From positions 1-64,000 of the forward strand of contig NZ_JAOQKJ010000006.1 in NCBI RefSeq assembly GCF_025567405.1: a stretch of DNA of 64,000 nucleotides, read 5' to 3'. The notes under the pieces were generated by a model. The model was not told the origin of the DNA. It searched no databases and saw only the letters and a list, made by a program, of their open reading frames with translations. Both the position numbers and the translations under genes were made by a program. This document shows positions 51,303-60,503 of this stretch, one piece after another (positions within the stretch are counted from its first letter, which is position 1; each line of letters opens with the position of its first letter). The DNA comes from Suilimivivens aceti. GTDB taxonomy: Bacteria > Bacillota > Clostridia > Lachnospirales > Lachnospiraceae.

Positions 51303-53168
51303 ATGAGTGAGACGACCGGGAAAAAACCAGCCGTAAAGAAAAAAGTGCGAAGGAAAGGAAAAAGAAGGGTATCGCTCAGAAGAAGGATCCTGACGATCCT
51401 GGCAATTCTGATGCCAGCAGCACTAATAGCAGGTGTTATTTTATATTTCCTTGTGTTCAGGGAAAACGCCGGAAAAGAAATTACAGAAGTGCCGGGGAAT
51501 GATATACAGATACAGGAAAAGCCGGAGGAAGAAGCACCACAGAAGGGAATCGGGTCAAACATCATCAACCATATCCTGACGGCAGAATCTGCTGTGGAGG
51601 AATCCTATCAGAAAAGACCTAAGACAGTAGAGATCACGGAGGAGAATGCAGCAGATTTTGCAACGCTGGAGTCCTGTCTGATCGATGGCTCTGCAGGCAA
51701 GGTCAATGTGAAGGTCAAGGGAGAGGGAATACCTGCCAGTGATGATAAGTATTATTATCTGTTTGCTCTCAATACTTATGATAATACGATCCCGGATGAT
51801 GCCGAATATCTTTCCAGGCTTTATAAGGATGAAGGGGCAGAATTCTCTACACCATTAAATTACAATTATTCCACCAGTAAGCTTTACAAGAAATTTGTTG
51901 TAGCGGTGAAGAAGGATGGAAAGTATCTGGCAGTGACAGGACCAAGGTATATCACCAATCCGGAAGCGATCGCTAAATATGGCTCTGTTTATCAGGTGCC
52001 TGCAACGAAAAAGGGACTTCTTGTGGATCCCAACAAGCTCAGAGGAAACGAACTGGATGATCTTGGGATCAAGCAGGCTGCCTATAATATTCCGGTAGCA
52101 AGACTGCTCGGTCCGAGTACCCACAGTGCCTACCCGACGATCCAGTATACCTATAACGGAAAAACCTACACACTGAACGGGCAGGTGATCGCAGAGTATG
52201 ATCTTGTATTCAGTACACTGACAGCCAAGGGGATCTCTACGACAGCAATTATCCTGAATAATTATTCCGGCTCCTATCCACAGCTCATTCATCCGAAGTC
52301 CAGAAGCTATGGGGCAGCTCCCTATTATATGTTCAACGGAGCAGAGGAATCCGGAGTGGACTATATGGCGGCGATCGGTACCTTCCTGGCGGAGAGGTAT
52401 TCCGGTAACAGCCACGGGCGGATCTCCAACTGGGTCATTGCTAATGAGATTAATGCCAGAAAAGAATGGAATTATATGGAGCGTGTGGGCACCTCAGAAT
52501 ATGTGGAGGAATATGCCAAGGCTTTCCGGGTTTTCTATACTGCGATCAAGAGTGTCAGCAGCAGTGCCAGAGTATACATGCCGATCGATCAGCAGTGGGA
52601 CAGGAATCTGAAGAACAATACGAACTATGATGGCCGTGATATTGTGGATGAGTTTAACAGAAATATCAAATCTACGGGAAATATTGACTGGGGTCTTTCC
52701 CAGCATCCTTACAATGTACCTCTGACAGAGGCAAGGATCTGGAAGTCAAATAAGCTGGTCACCCACAGTGCGGATACGTCCATGATCACAATGGCCAATA
52801 TCGAGGTGCTGACCAATTATATGGCACAGGATGCCTACCGGACAGATGACGGAGAGGTCAGAAGCATTATCCTGAGTGAACAGGGCTACACCTCCACAGC
52901 AGGGGAGGCACTGCAGGCAGCTGCGATCGCCTATGCGTATTACCGGGTAGAGAATAACCCTCATATTGATGGTTTCCTCTTAAACCGTGAGACCGATGCT
53001 TCAGAAGAAGTGGCGCAGGGACTTGCCTTTGGGTTAAACCATGCAAACGGAAGTCCAAAGCAGTCCTACAATGTATATAAATATATAGATACACCAAATC
53101 ATGCCCAGTATACGGATTTCGCCAAGTCGATCATTGGCATATCAAGCTGGAGTGAGATCATGAGATAA
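51303..53168 (+). CDS. DUF5722 protein, putative clan GH-A glycosidase, membrane-anchored
   Basis: A 621-residue type II membrane protein. A Lys/Arg-rich N-terminus is followed by one transmembrane segment (near 51390-51460). A beta-rich domain (about 90-230) precedes a TIM-barrel-like region. IANEINARKEWNY (near 52440) and LSEQGYTS (near 52875) resemble the acid/base (NE) and nucleophile (E) strands of clan GH-A hydrolases. The substrate is unknown. ATG 51303 is preferred (AGGA 8 nt upstream); ATG 51264, overlapping rarA, lacks a ribosome site. Confidence 0.75.
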   Translation: MSETTGKKPAVKKKVRRKGKRRVSLRRRILTILAILMPAALIAGVILYFLVFRENAGKEITEVPGNDIQIQEKPEEEAPQKGIGSNIINHILTAESAVEESYQKRPKTVEITEENAADFATLESCLIDGSAGKVNVKVKGEGIPASDDKYYYLFALNTYDNTIPDDAEYLSRLYKDEGAEFSTPLNYNYSTSKLYKKFVVAVKKDGKYLAVTGPRYITNPEAIAKYGSVYQVPATKKGLLVDPNKLRGNELDDLGIKQAAYNIPVARLLGPSTHSAYPTIQYTYNGKTYTLNGQVIAEYDLVFSTLTAKGISTTAIILNNYSGSYPQLIHPKSRSYGAAPYYMFNGAEESGVDYMAAIGTFLAERYSGNSHGRISNWVIANEINARKEWNYMERVGTSEYVEEYAKAFRVFYTAIKSVSSSARVYMPIDQQWDRNLKNNTNYDGRDIVDEFNRNIKSTGNIDWGLSQHPYNVPLTEARIWKSNKLVTHSADTSMITMANIEVLTNYMAQDAYRTDDGEVRSIILSEQGYTSTAGEALQAAAIAYAYYRVENNPHIDGFLLNRETDASEEVAQGLAFGLNHANGSPKQSYNVYKYIDTPNHAQYTDFAKSIIGISSWSEIMR

Positions 53169-53174
53169 AAAGAA

Positions 53175-53206
53175 CCGCAGGAGCAGTGATGCACCTGCGG
53201 TTTTTG
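53175..53206 (+). terminator. Terminator after DUF5722
   Basis: ACCGCAGG (53175-53182) and CCTGCGGT (53195-53202) then TTTT. Confidence 0.85.
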
Positions 53207-53220
53207 CATAGGCGTTACAT

Positions 53221-53733
53221 TCAGAACAGCTGCTCTATCAGGTACTGATAGATTTCCTGGTTTTTTTTCTGCCAGTTGTCACAGATGGCAGCAGCTGTTT
53301 CTTCTACAGGGACGGAAATGATCAGGTCGACAAGCGTGACATTTCCTTCCTTGGCCTTTAAATGGGCTTCGTATTCGCCGGAGGTTGACTTGTAGTAGTC
53401 GGCAAGTATAGAAACCTCATTACGAAGCTCCATTTCATTTTCTTTCAGATATTCATCAATTTCCTGTCGGATAGAAGCACTGATCTGTTGGGAAAAGAAA
53501 TCCAGGGTCTGCTTTCCATCCTTTGTCAGCAGAAGCTGGGTTCTGTTCCGGACCGTTCTGGCATCTACGAGGCCGGTATCTGTAAGCTCCCGGATGACCT
53601 GCTGCAGGGTAAGAAAGTTGGTATATTCCCTTGTCAGGATAAAATCGCTGATCTGGGCAGCAGTCAGAGGGAAGCTGACCCTGTTCAGCATATAAAGTAC
53701 GATCAGTTTATATAAAGTTAAGGGATCTGACAT
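53221..53733 (-). CDS. DUF4364 family protein
   Basis: A 170-residue protein with a winged-helix-like N-terminus (LTLYKLIVLYMLNRVSFPLT, then a TNFLTLQQVIRELTDTGLV helix pair). It matches DUF4364 regulators of Clostridia. The role is unknown; a DNA-binding function is likely. Last gene of the leftward malic enzyme-YhcC operon, 25 nt after YhcC. RBS CGGAG. Confidence 0.85.
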   Translation of the reverse strand: MSDPLTLYKLIVLYMLNRVSFPLTAAQISDFILTREYTNFLTLQQVIRELTDTGLVDARTVRNRTQLLLTKDGKQTLDFFSQQISASIRQEIDEYLKENEMELRNEVSILADYYKSTSGEYEAHLKAKEGNVTLVDLIISVPVEETAAAICDNWQKKNQEIYQYLIEQLF

Positions 53734-53758
53734 AATAAAAACTCCGTTTCAAAATAAG

Positions 53759-54775
53759 CTAAAAAATAGATTCATCGGAACTGCTGCCCGGAAACAGGGC
53801 ACCCTGAAAGGCATTCTGTTCTCTCATCTGTTTGTGCAGGGCATTTAATACTCCTCTTTTATCAAGGCTCCAGAGTGGTGCGGTCAGGAGGGAGCGGCTG
53901 CCGTCTCCGGTGACACGGTGTACTACAATATCCGGAGAAAGAAGCATAAGGCACCTGATCAGTACAGCCAGGTAATCATCACGGTCTGGAAAAAGACAGA
54001 TGGAAGCAGGATCCCTTTCATACAGGTCAGCAAGATCTGTGCCTTTCAGGATATGAAGAAGCTGCAGCTTGACTCCGGATACTGGCAGGGTATTCAGGTA
54101 AGAAACGGAAGCGTACATATCCTCATCTGTTTCACCAGGAAGACCGAGGATCAGATGAACTATGACCGGTATATCAAGGGTAGCCAGACTGTGAACGGCC
54201 TTTTCAAAGCAGGGCAGCTCATAGCCCCTTCGGATAAAGCGTGCCGTCTTTTCGTGGATGGTCTGAAGGCCAAGCTCGATCCAGATCAGCTTGTCGGGAT
54301 ATTCATCCTTCAGCCGGCTAAGCAGGGATAGCACCTCATCCGGCAGGCAGTCAGGTCTTGTGGCAATGGAAATGCCGATGATCTCTTCAAGCTCAAGGGC
54401 ACCTCGATAGATCTGTTCCAGGTAGGAAACAGGACCATAGGTATTGGTAAAGGCCTGAAAATAAGCCATAAACCGGGAGCCGGTCTGCTTGTGGTGGAAG
54501 AGAGACTTTCCCTTCTCAAGACTTTCACGGATGGAAGATCTGTCAAGAAGAGGAGCGGCAAAATCACCGCTCCCTCCACTGCTGCAGAAGATACAGCCTC
54601 CTCTGCCTAAGGTTCCGTCCCTGTTTGGACAGGTCAGTCCGGCATTCAGAGAGATCTTATATATTTTCTGTGAAAACTTCTGCTTAAAAAAGGCATCCAG
54701 AGAATAGTAGGGCTTGTCCAGCCAGTATTCCGGAAGAGAAACCTTATTTTCTGCAGAAAAATCTGATACTGACAT
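53759..54775 (-). CDS. yhcC: TIGR01212-family radical SAM protein (YhcC)
   Basis: A 338-residue radical SAM enzyme. The family cysteine cluster is displaced from CxxxCxxC: LTCPNRDGTLGRGGCIFC supplies three Cys with the long spacing typical of YhcC. ISIATRPDCLPDEVL and HLILGLPGETDEDMY follow. Substrate unknown; related to the Elp3-like group. Starts 2 nt after the malic enzyme stop, so co-translated. Confidence 0.92.
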   Translation of the reverse strand: MSVSDFSAENKVSLPEYWLDKPYYSLDAFFKQKFSQKIYKISLNAGLTCPNRDGTLGRGGCIFCSSGGSGDFAAPLLDRSSIRESLEKGKSLFHHKQTGSRFMAYFQAFTNTYGPVSYLEQIYRGALELEEIIGISIATRPDCLPDEVLSLLSRLKDEYPDKLIWIELGLQTIHEKTARFIRRGYELPCFEKAVHSLATLDIPVIVHLILGLPGETDEDMYASVSYLNTLPVSGVKLQLLHILKGTDLADLYERDPASICLFPDRDDYLAVLIRCLMLLSPDIVVHRVTGDGSRSLLTAPLWSLDKRGVLNALHKQMREQNAFQGALFPGSSSDESIF

Positions 54776-54777
54776 AG

Positions 54778-55932
54778 TTATCTTTCAATATGGGATCTGA
54801 CAGCTTCTGCAACAACCTCTGCTACTCTGGGATTAAAGGCTTCAGGCATGATGTTGTCTTCGTTTAATTCTTCATCAGGAACAAGGGAAGCGATAGCGTT
54901 TGCAGCGGCAAGCTTCATTTCTTCGGTGATCTTTGGAGCACGTCCTTCCAGGGCGCCCTTGAAGATTCCGGGGAAAGCCACTACATTGTTGACCTGATTG
55001 GGGAAGTCACTGCGTCCGGTACCAACGACCTTTGCACCGGCAGCCTTTGCAATATCTGGCATGATCTCGGGAACCGGATTTGCCATGGCAAAGAGAATGG
55101 CATCCCTGTTCATGGAGGCTACCATTTCGGGAGTCACAATGCCGGGAGCGGAAACGCCAACAAAAATATCTGCACCCTTCATGGCATCTGCAAGAGTACC
55201 GGTCTGCTGATCAAGATTGGTAAGCTCAGCCATTTTCTGCTGCATCCAGTTCAGTCCCTCTGTCTTTTTGGAGACGATACCAACCTTGTCACACATGGTA
55301 ATATGAGGAAATCCGTATGTCAGAAGAAGCCTGGTAATGGCAACACCGGCACTTCCGGCTCCATTTACCACGATACGGCAGTCTTCCTTTTTCTTGCCAA
55401 CTACCTTCAGGGCATTGATGATGCCGGCAAGCACAACGATGGCTGTACCATGCTGGTCATCATGGAAGACAGGGATGTCAAGGATTTCTTTTAAGCGTTC
55501 TTCTATTTCAAAGCATCTGGGAGCACTGATGTCTTCCAGATTGATGCCGCCAAAGCCGGGGGCAAGATAGGTCACAGCCTTGATAATCTCCTCCGTATCC
55601 TGGGTATCAAGACAGATCGGAACTGCATTGACACCGCCAAATTCCTTGAACAGAACAGCTTTTCCCTCCATGACCGGCATAGCGGCATAGGGACCGATAT
55701 TGCCAAGGCCGAGAACGGCACTGCCATCGGATACAACAGCGACAGTATTTGCTTTCATGGTATATTTGTAAGCAGCCTCCTTATCCTGTGCAATCACCTT
55801 ACAGGGCTCTGCAACACCGGGCGTATAGGCCAGGGAAAGATCTTCTCTTGATTTGACAGGGGACTTGGCTACAATCTCAAGCTTGCCATTCCATTCTTCA
55901 TGAAGCTTCAGGGCTTTTTCATTTATTGTCAT
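54778..55932 (-). CDS. NAD(P)-dependent malic enzyme
   Basis: A 384-residue enzyme that decarboxylates malate to pyruvate. Malic N-domain with SLAYTPGVAEPC and FHDDQHGTA (metal site). The C-domain has the Rossmann motif VNGAGSAGVAI and AMANPVPEI. Bacterial short type. ATG at 55932 with GTGAGGT 7 nt upstream is preferred over the frame start at 55953. Head of the leftward operon. Confidence 0.93.
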   Translation of the reverse strand: MTINEKALKLHEEWNGKLEIVAKSPVKSREDLSLAYTPGVAEPCKVIAQDKEAAYKYTMKANTVAVVSDGSAVLGLGNIGPYAAMPVMEGKAVLFKEFGGVNAVPICLDTQDTEEIIKAVTYLAPGFGGINLEDISAPRCFEIEERLKEILDIPVFHDDQHGTAIVVLAGIINALKVVGKKKEDCRIVVNGAGSAGVAITRLLLTYGFPHITMCDKVGIVSKKTEGLNWMQQKMAELTNLDQQTGTLADAMKGADIFVGVSAPGIVTPEMVASMNRDAILFAMANPVPEIMPDIAKAAGAKVVGTGRSDFPNQVNNVVAFPGIFKGALEGRAPKITEEMKLAAANAIASLVPDEELNEDNIMPEAFNPRVAEVVAEAVRSHIER

Positions 55933-55970
55933 GACGAATACCTCACTTTTCATTTTTATACATCATTTCT

Positions 55971-55999
55971 ATCATATATTATTTCGGACGGGGGTGCAA
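55971..55999 (-). promoter_or_regulatory. Promoter of the malic enzyme operon
   Basis: On the minus strand TTGCAC (complement of 55994-55999), 17 nt, TATGAT (complement of 55971-55976), about 39 nt before the start. Confidence 0.6.
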
Positions 56000-56052
56000 G
56001 GGAAGGAAAAATAAAATGTGCTTTCTGAAAAATGTGATATCGTGAATTAACC

Positions 56053-56081
56053 TTTACATGTAAGATATAATATGCTATTAT
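56053..56081 (+). promoter_or_regulatory. Promoter of degV
   Basis: TTTACA (56053-56058), 17 nt, TATTAT (56076-56081). A TATAAT (56066-56071) inside the spacer is an alternative -10. Confidence 0.5.
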
Positions 56082-56145
56082 AAGTAGTAATGAAAACTAT
56101 GTTATAAAATGTTAAATAATAAATGAAATAGTTTTGGAGGTTCTG

Positions 56146-56982
56146 ATGAAATATAAAATTGTGATTGACAGCTGCGGTGAACTGCCTTTTCAGTACCAGA
56201 ATGATATCCGCTTTGAGCGTGTGCCCCTTGGCCTTGAGGTAGAAGGGGAAGTGATCATGGATGATGAGAACTTTGATCAGATTGATTTCCTAAAAAAGGT
56301 GGCAGCTTCGTCGAAATGCCCGAAGTCATTTTGTCCGTCACCCGAGAGATTTATGGAGGCTTACCGGACTGAGGCAGAGAATGTGTTTGTATTTACTCTT
56401 TCCTCCAAATTGAGCGGAAGCTACAACAGCGCAGAGCTTGGCAAAAAGCTGTATCTGGAAAAATATGGACATAAGAATATCTTTATCTGTGATTCAGAAT
56501 CTGCAAGCTGTGGAGAAACAAATCAGGCACTGCTTGCAGCGAAGCTCTGTGAAGAGGGACTGTCCTTTGAAGAGGTGTGCAGAAGGGTATCTGAGTACCG
56601 GGATCATATGCATACCTATTTTGTTCTAGATAATCTGGAAACCTTACGGAAAAACGGAAGACTGACCGGAATCAAGGCACTGGTAGCATCCACCTTAAGC
56701 ATCAAGCCGGTAATGGGATCAGAGAAGGGAGCTATCATCCAGCTTGGACAGGCGATCGGGATCAAGAAGGGACTGGCAAAGATGGCAGCAGCCGTTGCAG
56801 CAGATGCAGTACATCCCGAAGAGAAGACACTGATGATCACTCACTGTAACTGCCTTGAAAGAGCAGAAGCAGTAAAGGACATGATCCTGCAGAAGATTTC
56901 CTGCGGGGATGTGGTGATCATGGACACCAGAGGTGTCAGCAGCATGTATGCCAATGATGGTGGTGTGATCGTTACGCTATAA
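56146..56982 (+). CDS. DegV family fatty-acid-binding protein
   Basis: A 278-residue DegV/FakB-type protein. It begins MKYKIVIDSCGELPFQYQND with the family Asp-Ser near the start, TLSSKLSGSYNSAE in the fatty-acid contact loop, and DNLETLRKNGRL. FakB proteins present fatty acid to the kinase FakA; no fakA is here. TTGGAGG precedes ATG 56146 by 5 nt. Its 3' end overlaps the convergent LytTR gene by 6 nt. Confidence 0.92.
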   Translation: MKYKIVIDSCGELPFQYQNDIRFERVPLGLEVEGEVIMDDENFDQIDFLKKVAASSKCPKSFCPSPERFMEAYRTEAENVFVFTLSSKLSGSYNSAELGKKLYLEKYGHKNIFICDSESASCGETNQALLAAKLCEEGLSFEEVCRRVSEYRDHMHTYFVLDNLETLRKNGRLTGIKALVASTLSIKPVMGSEKGAIIQLGQAIGIKKGLAKMAAAVAADAVHPEEKTLMITHCNCLERAEAVKDMILQKISCGDVVIMDTRGVSSMYANDGGVIVTL

Positions 56983-57696
56983 GGTGATATTCTGTAGAGC
57001 ACTTTTAATATACTTCATCACGAAGGGATTGGAGGGAAGACGGTATCCGTCCTTCATGAAGACAGCAAGGGGGGTATAATGATCCATGTGGACAACATTG
57101 ATAAGCCCCCGGTCATTCAGGAACACGAAGTGTTCAAAGGCGGAAATAGTATTATAAAAGTTATACATTTCAGAAAGAACGGAAACCTTTTTTCCGTTTT
57201 GGAGAAAAACATGTACATAGCGTCCTTCCTGGACCGCATAGAGAATATCATCCTCATCTACATACCAGGTTTTCTGTTCACTGCGGAGCTCGATTTTCGG
57301 AACACGGCAGGCACCAAGCTCTTCTGCTCTGTCAAGAACAGCGGTGAGCTCTGCCGTGATAATGGGCTTATCCAGATACAGAATACTATCCGGTATCCCT
57401 GACAGAGCAGAGGCTTTTTCCTTATAATTGATTTTCGAGGAGCACAGCACAATAGGAGCTGTAACTCCGTTTTCGACAAGCTGCAGGGCAAAGGTAAGCC
57501 CATCGGGTGCAGACGCTGTCATATCCAGAAAAAAAAGATCATACTGCATATGGTTGGTGGAAAGAATGCGGCAGTCACCAAAGGAATCGGCAAATAAAAG
57601 TCCGGTTTTGGCCTTCCGTTTATCCGATTCCCGCTTCAGAAGACGTTCCAGCTGTTTTCTGTCAGCAATATTGTCATCACAGATCGCAATGTGCAT
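56977..57696 (-). CDS. LytTR-family response regulator
   Basis: A 239-residue regulator. The receiver domain starts MHIAICDDNIADRKQLE, with the phospho-acceptor Asp in LFFLDMTASAPDG and the conserved Lys in YLDKPI. The C-terminal LytTR DNA-binding domain starts KIELRSEQKTWYVDEDDILY. No histidine kinase is adjacent, so the partner is elsewhere. ATG 57696 preferred for GTGAGGAA upstream. Last gene after argG and DUF1294. Confidence 0.9.
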   Translation of the reverse strand: MHIAICDDNIADRKQLERLLKRESDKRKAKTGLLFADSFGDCRILSTNHMQYDLFFLDMTASAPDGLTFALQLVENGVTAPIVLCSSKINYKEKASALSGIPDSILYLDKPIITAELTAVLDRAEELGACRVPKIELRSEQKTWYVDEDDILYAVQEGRYVHVFLQNGKKVSVLSEMYNFYNTISAFEHFVFLNDRGLINVVHMDHYTPLAVFMKDGYRLPSNPFVMKYIKSALQNITL

Positions 57697-57722
57697 CAGG
57701 GGTTCCTCACTTATCATTATCA

Positions 57723-58016
57723 TTAAAGAAGAGAGATTTCAAAGGGTGCATGGAGCAGGAGAGCGATCAGAAGGATCTGAAGGATCAGGATCGCAGGCAT
57801 ACCATACACAAAATACCAATGTCTTGTTTTATGACGAAAAGCATACATTCCAATAATGGAACCTATGCTTCCGCCAATTATTGCAACGATAAAAAGGGTT
57901 GCTTCCGGAATCCGGAAGGCCCTTTTTTTCGCTTTGTATTTATCGATGCCCATCAGCGCAAAGCCGATGAGATTCACGGCAATAAGATACTCGAGGAGTA
58001 AAGTAATAACGTCCAT
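57723..58016 (-). CDS. DUF1294 membrane protein
   Basis: A 97-residue protein with three predicted helices. The DUF1294 motif DKYKAKKRAFRIPE lies in the first loop, followed by GGSIGSIIGMYAFRHKTRH. Function unknown. AGGAGGT precedes the ATG; 19 nt after argG and 26 nt before the LytTR gene, so all three are one operon. Confidence 0.9.
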   Translation of the reverse strand: MDVITLLLEYLIAVNLIGFALMGIDKYKAKKRAFRIPEATLFIVAIIGGSIGSIIGMYAFRHKTRHWYFVYGMPAILILQILLIALLLHAPFEISLL

Positions 58017-58035
58017 GCCTTACCTCCTGCTTTGA

Positions 58036-59253
58036 TTACAGTTCTCCGCGCTCCTGCATTTTCATAGCACGAACCTTGGTAGAAAGTCCGAACAGATTGA
58101 TGAAGCCTTCTGCATCGTGATGGTCATACAGATCACCGGTTGTGAAGCTTGCAATGCTCTCATTGTACAGAGAGTAAGGAGAAGTGGTACCGGCTTTGAT
58201 GATATTGCCCTTGTAAAGCTTGAATTTCACTTCACCGGTTACATACTTCTGGGTGGATTCCACGAATGCCTGTACAGCTTCACGTAAAGGAGAGAACCAT
58301 TTTCCTTCGTATACGATCTGTGCAAATTTGTTTCCCATGTCCTTCTTGACTGCGTAAGCATCACGGTCAAGGATCAGCTCCTCAAGCTGCTGGTGTGCTT
58401 CATAAAGAATGGTTCCGCCGGGAGTTTCATAAACACCTCTTGACTTCATGCCGACAACACGGTTTTCAACAATATCTACAATACCGATACCATGCTTGCC
58501 GCCAAGTTTGTTCAGGTCACGGATGATATCAGATACCTTTTTCTTTTCACCATTGATGGCTACCGGGACACCCTTTTCAAAGGAGAGTGATACATATTCG
58601 CCCTCATCAGGAGCCTTCTCAGGAGTAACACCAAGAACAAGGAGGTGATCGTAGTTGGGTTCGTTGGCAGGATCCTCAAGCTCAAGACCCTCATGGCTGA
58701 TGTGCCAGATGTTACGGTCACGGCTATAGCTGGAATCTGCTGAGAAGGGAAGATTGATACCATGTGCCTTGCAGTACTCGATCTCAGATTCACGGGAATC
58801 CATAGTCCACTTTTCATTTCTCCATGCAGCGATGATCTTAAGATCAGGTGCCAGAGCCTTGATACCAAGCTCAAAACGGATCTGATCATTACCCTTTCCG
58901 GTAGCGCCGTGGCAGATTGCGGTAGCACCCTCCTTACGTGCAATTTCCACTAGCTTCTTGGCAATCAGAGGTCTTGCCATGGAAGTTCCAAGGAGATATT
59001 TGTTCTCATATACGGCATGAGCCTGTACACAGGGAACGATATATTCATCACAAAATTCATCGATAACATCGAGGATGTATAATTTTTCAGCACCGCAGGA
59101 TTTTGCTCTTTCTTCAAGTCCGTCAAGCTCTTCTTCCTGACCACAGTCGATGCAGACGCAAACAACGTCGTAATTGAAATTCTCTTTTAACCAGGGGATG
59201 ATGGCTGTAGTGTCAAGACCGCCTGAATACGCTAAGATTACCTTTTCTTTCAT
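58036..59253 (-). CDS. argG: Argininosuccinate synthase
   Basis: A 405-residue enzyme that joins citrulline and aspartate with ATP. The N-terminal P-loop is AYSGGLDTTAI; CHGATGKGNDQIRFE and DSSYSRDRNIWHISHEG are the substrate and AMP sites. Length normal. RBS GGAGG, divergent from argC across a 267-bp space with repeated motifs. argH is not visible in the window. Confidence 0.97.
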   Translation of the reverse strand: MKEKVILAYSGGLDTTAIIPWLKENFNYDVVCVCIDCGQEEELDGLEERAKSCGAEKLYILDVIDEFCDEYIVPCVQAHAVYENKYLLGTSMARPLIAKKLVEIARKEGATAICHGATGKGNDQIRFELGIKALAPDLKIIAAWRNEKWTMDSRESEIEYCKAHGINLPFSADSSYSRDRNIWHISHEGLELEDPANEPNYDHLLVLGVTPEKAPDEGEYVSLSFEKGVPVAINGEKKKVSDIIRDLNKLGGKHGIGIVDIVENRVVGMKSRGVYETPGGTILYEAHQQLEELILDRDAYAVKKDMGNKFAQIVYEGKWFSPLREAVQAFVESTQKYVTGEVKFKLYKGNIIKAGTTSPYSLYNESIASFTTGDLYDHHDAEGFINLFGLSTKVRAMKMQERGEL

Positions 59254-59336
59254 AATGTATGCCTCCGGTATGTTTGTTAGTTTTTTTTGTTTGGGTACAT
59301 CATACTCCTTTCCAAATGGAAATGCAACACTTATTT

Positions 59337-59405
59337 TGCATAAATAAAAGAATATTTTTAATATTCTGCATAAAAACGAAAATACTATTGAATAATATGC
59401 ATAAA
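59337..59405. promoter_or_regulatory. Repeated ArgR-like motifs in the argG-argC divergent region
   Basis: TGCATAAA occurs at 59337, 59367 and 59398 (30 and 31 bp apart). A palindrome GAATATT-TTT-AATATTC lies at 59351-59367. TTGAATAATATGCATAA resembles an ARG box. Arginine repressor binding to all three is the likely function. ArgR itself is not in the window. Confidence 0.55.
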
Positions 59406-59416
59406 AGGTGTATAGT
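59388..59416 (+). promoter_or_regulatory. Promoter of argC operon
   Basis: TTGAAT (59388-59393), 17 nt, TATAGT (59411-59416). The ARG-box-like motif and one TGCATAAA lie inside the spacer, so a bound repressor would block RNA polymerase. About 105 nt before argC. Confidence 0.6.
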
Positions 59417-59520
59417 TATGCGTTGAAAACAGGATGGGATTATTTCCAATTATTTTGTTGAGATTTAAAGCGCGAAAGAGTATTATTATTGTTATTGAAT
59501 AAGAAAACGAGGATAAGGAA

Positions 59521-60474
59521 ATGAGTAGGAAAGTGAAAATATTCATTGACGGAAGTGAGGGAACGACGGGACTCCGGATCCATGAGAGGTTTGCGGAGAG
59601 GGAGGACGTGGAGCTGCTTCCTATTTCATCAGAGCTGCGTAAGGATAAGGAAGAAAGAAAGAGACTGATCAATTCGTCAGATATTACTTTCCTGTGTCTG
59701 CCGGATGCTGCTGCAGAGGAATCCGTTTCTCTGGTAGAGAATGATCATGTAAGGATCATTGATACCTCTACGGCACACAGAACCATGGAAGGCTGGGCTT
59801 ATGGCTTTCCGGAGCTGTCAAAGGAGCACAGGGAAGCGATCGCTGCCGGAAACAGGATCGCAGTTCCGGGCTGCTATGCCACAGGCTTTATATCCCTGGT
59901 ATATCCCATGGTGGCAGAAGGACTGATCAGTGCAGATTATCCGGTCAGCGCCTTTGGAATTTCCGGTTACAGCGGCGGCGGCAGAAAGATGATCGCAGCC
60001 TATGAGGCGGAAGAGAGAGAGGATGCACTTCTTGCACCAAGGGAATATGCCCTTTCCCAGGCACATAAGCATCTGAAGGAAATGAAGAAGATCCCGGGGC
60101 TTAAGAGGGAACCGCTCTTTTCTCCTATCGTGGCAGATTATTACAGTGGCATGGTGGTTTCTGTTCCTGTATATACAGAATTGATGAATAAGGGAAGAAC
60201 ACCGCAGGAGGTGTGGAAATATCTGGCAGATTTTTATGCAGGCAGCTGTTTTGTAAGGGTGATGCCCTTTGGAGCGGAAGAAGCAAGCGCCAATATGCTT
60301 GCGGGCAATGCAATGAGCGGCAGAGACAGCCTTCGGATCTATGTAACGGGAAATGAAGACAGAGTCCTGCTTTCTTCCCAGTTTGACAATCTTGGAAAAG
60401 GGGCTTCCGGTGCAGCGATCCAGTGCCTGAATATTGCACTTGGCTGTGAGGAGTCGAAGGGACTTCATCTGTAG
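59521..60474 (+). CDS. argC: N-acetyl-gamma-glutamyl-phosphate reductase (type 2)
   Basis: A 317-residue NADPH-dependent enzyme, third step of arginine synthesis. Rossmann start KIFIDGSEGTTGLRIHERF, catalytic Cys in PGCYATGF, and GISGYSGGGRKM. The length and the GSEGTTGL motif fit the short type 2 form. Heads the operon. Confidence 0.95.
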   Translation: MSRKVKIFIDGSEGTTGLRIHERFAEREDVELLPISSELRKDKEERKRLINSSDITFLCLPDAAAEESVSLVENDHVRIIDTSTAHRTMEGWAYGFPELSKEHREAIAAGNRIAVPGCYATGFISLVYPMVAEGLISADYPVSAFGISGYSGGGRKMIAAYEAEEREDALLAPREYALSQAHKHLKEMKKIPGLKREPLFSPIVADYYSGMVVSVPVYTELMNKGRTPQEVWKYLADFYAGSCFVRVMPFGAEEASANMLAGNAMSGRDSLRIYVTGNEDRVLLSSQFDNLGKGASGAAIQCLNIALGCEESKGLHL

Positions 60475-60503
60475 AGGATGATGTGAAAGGAAATGACAAG
60501 ACC

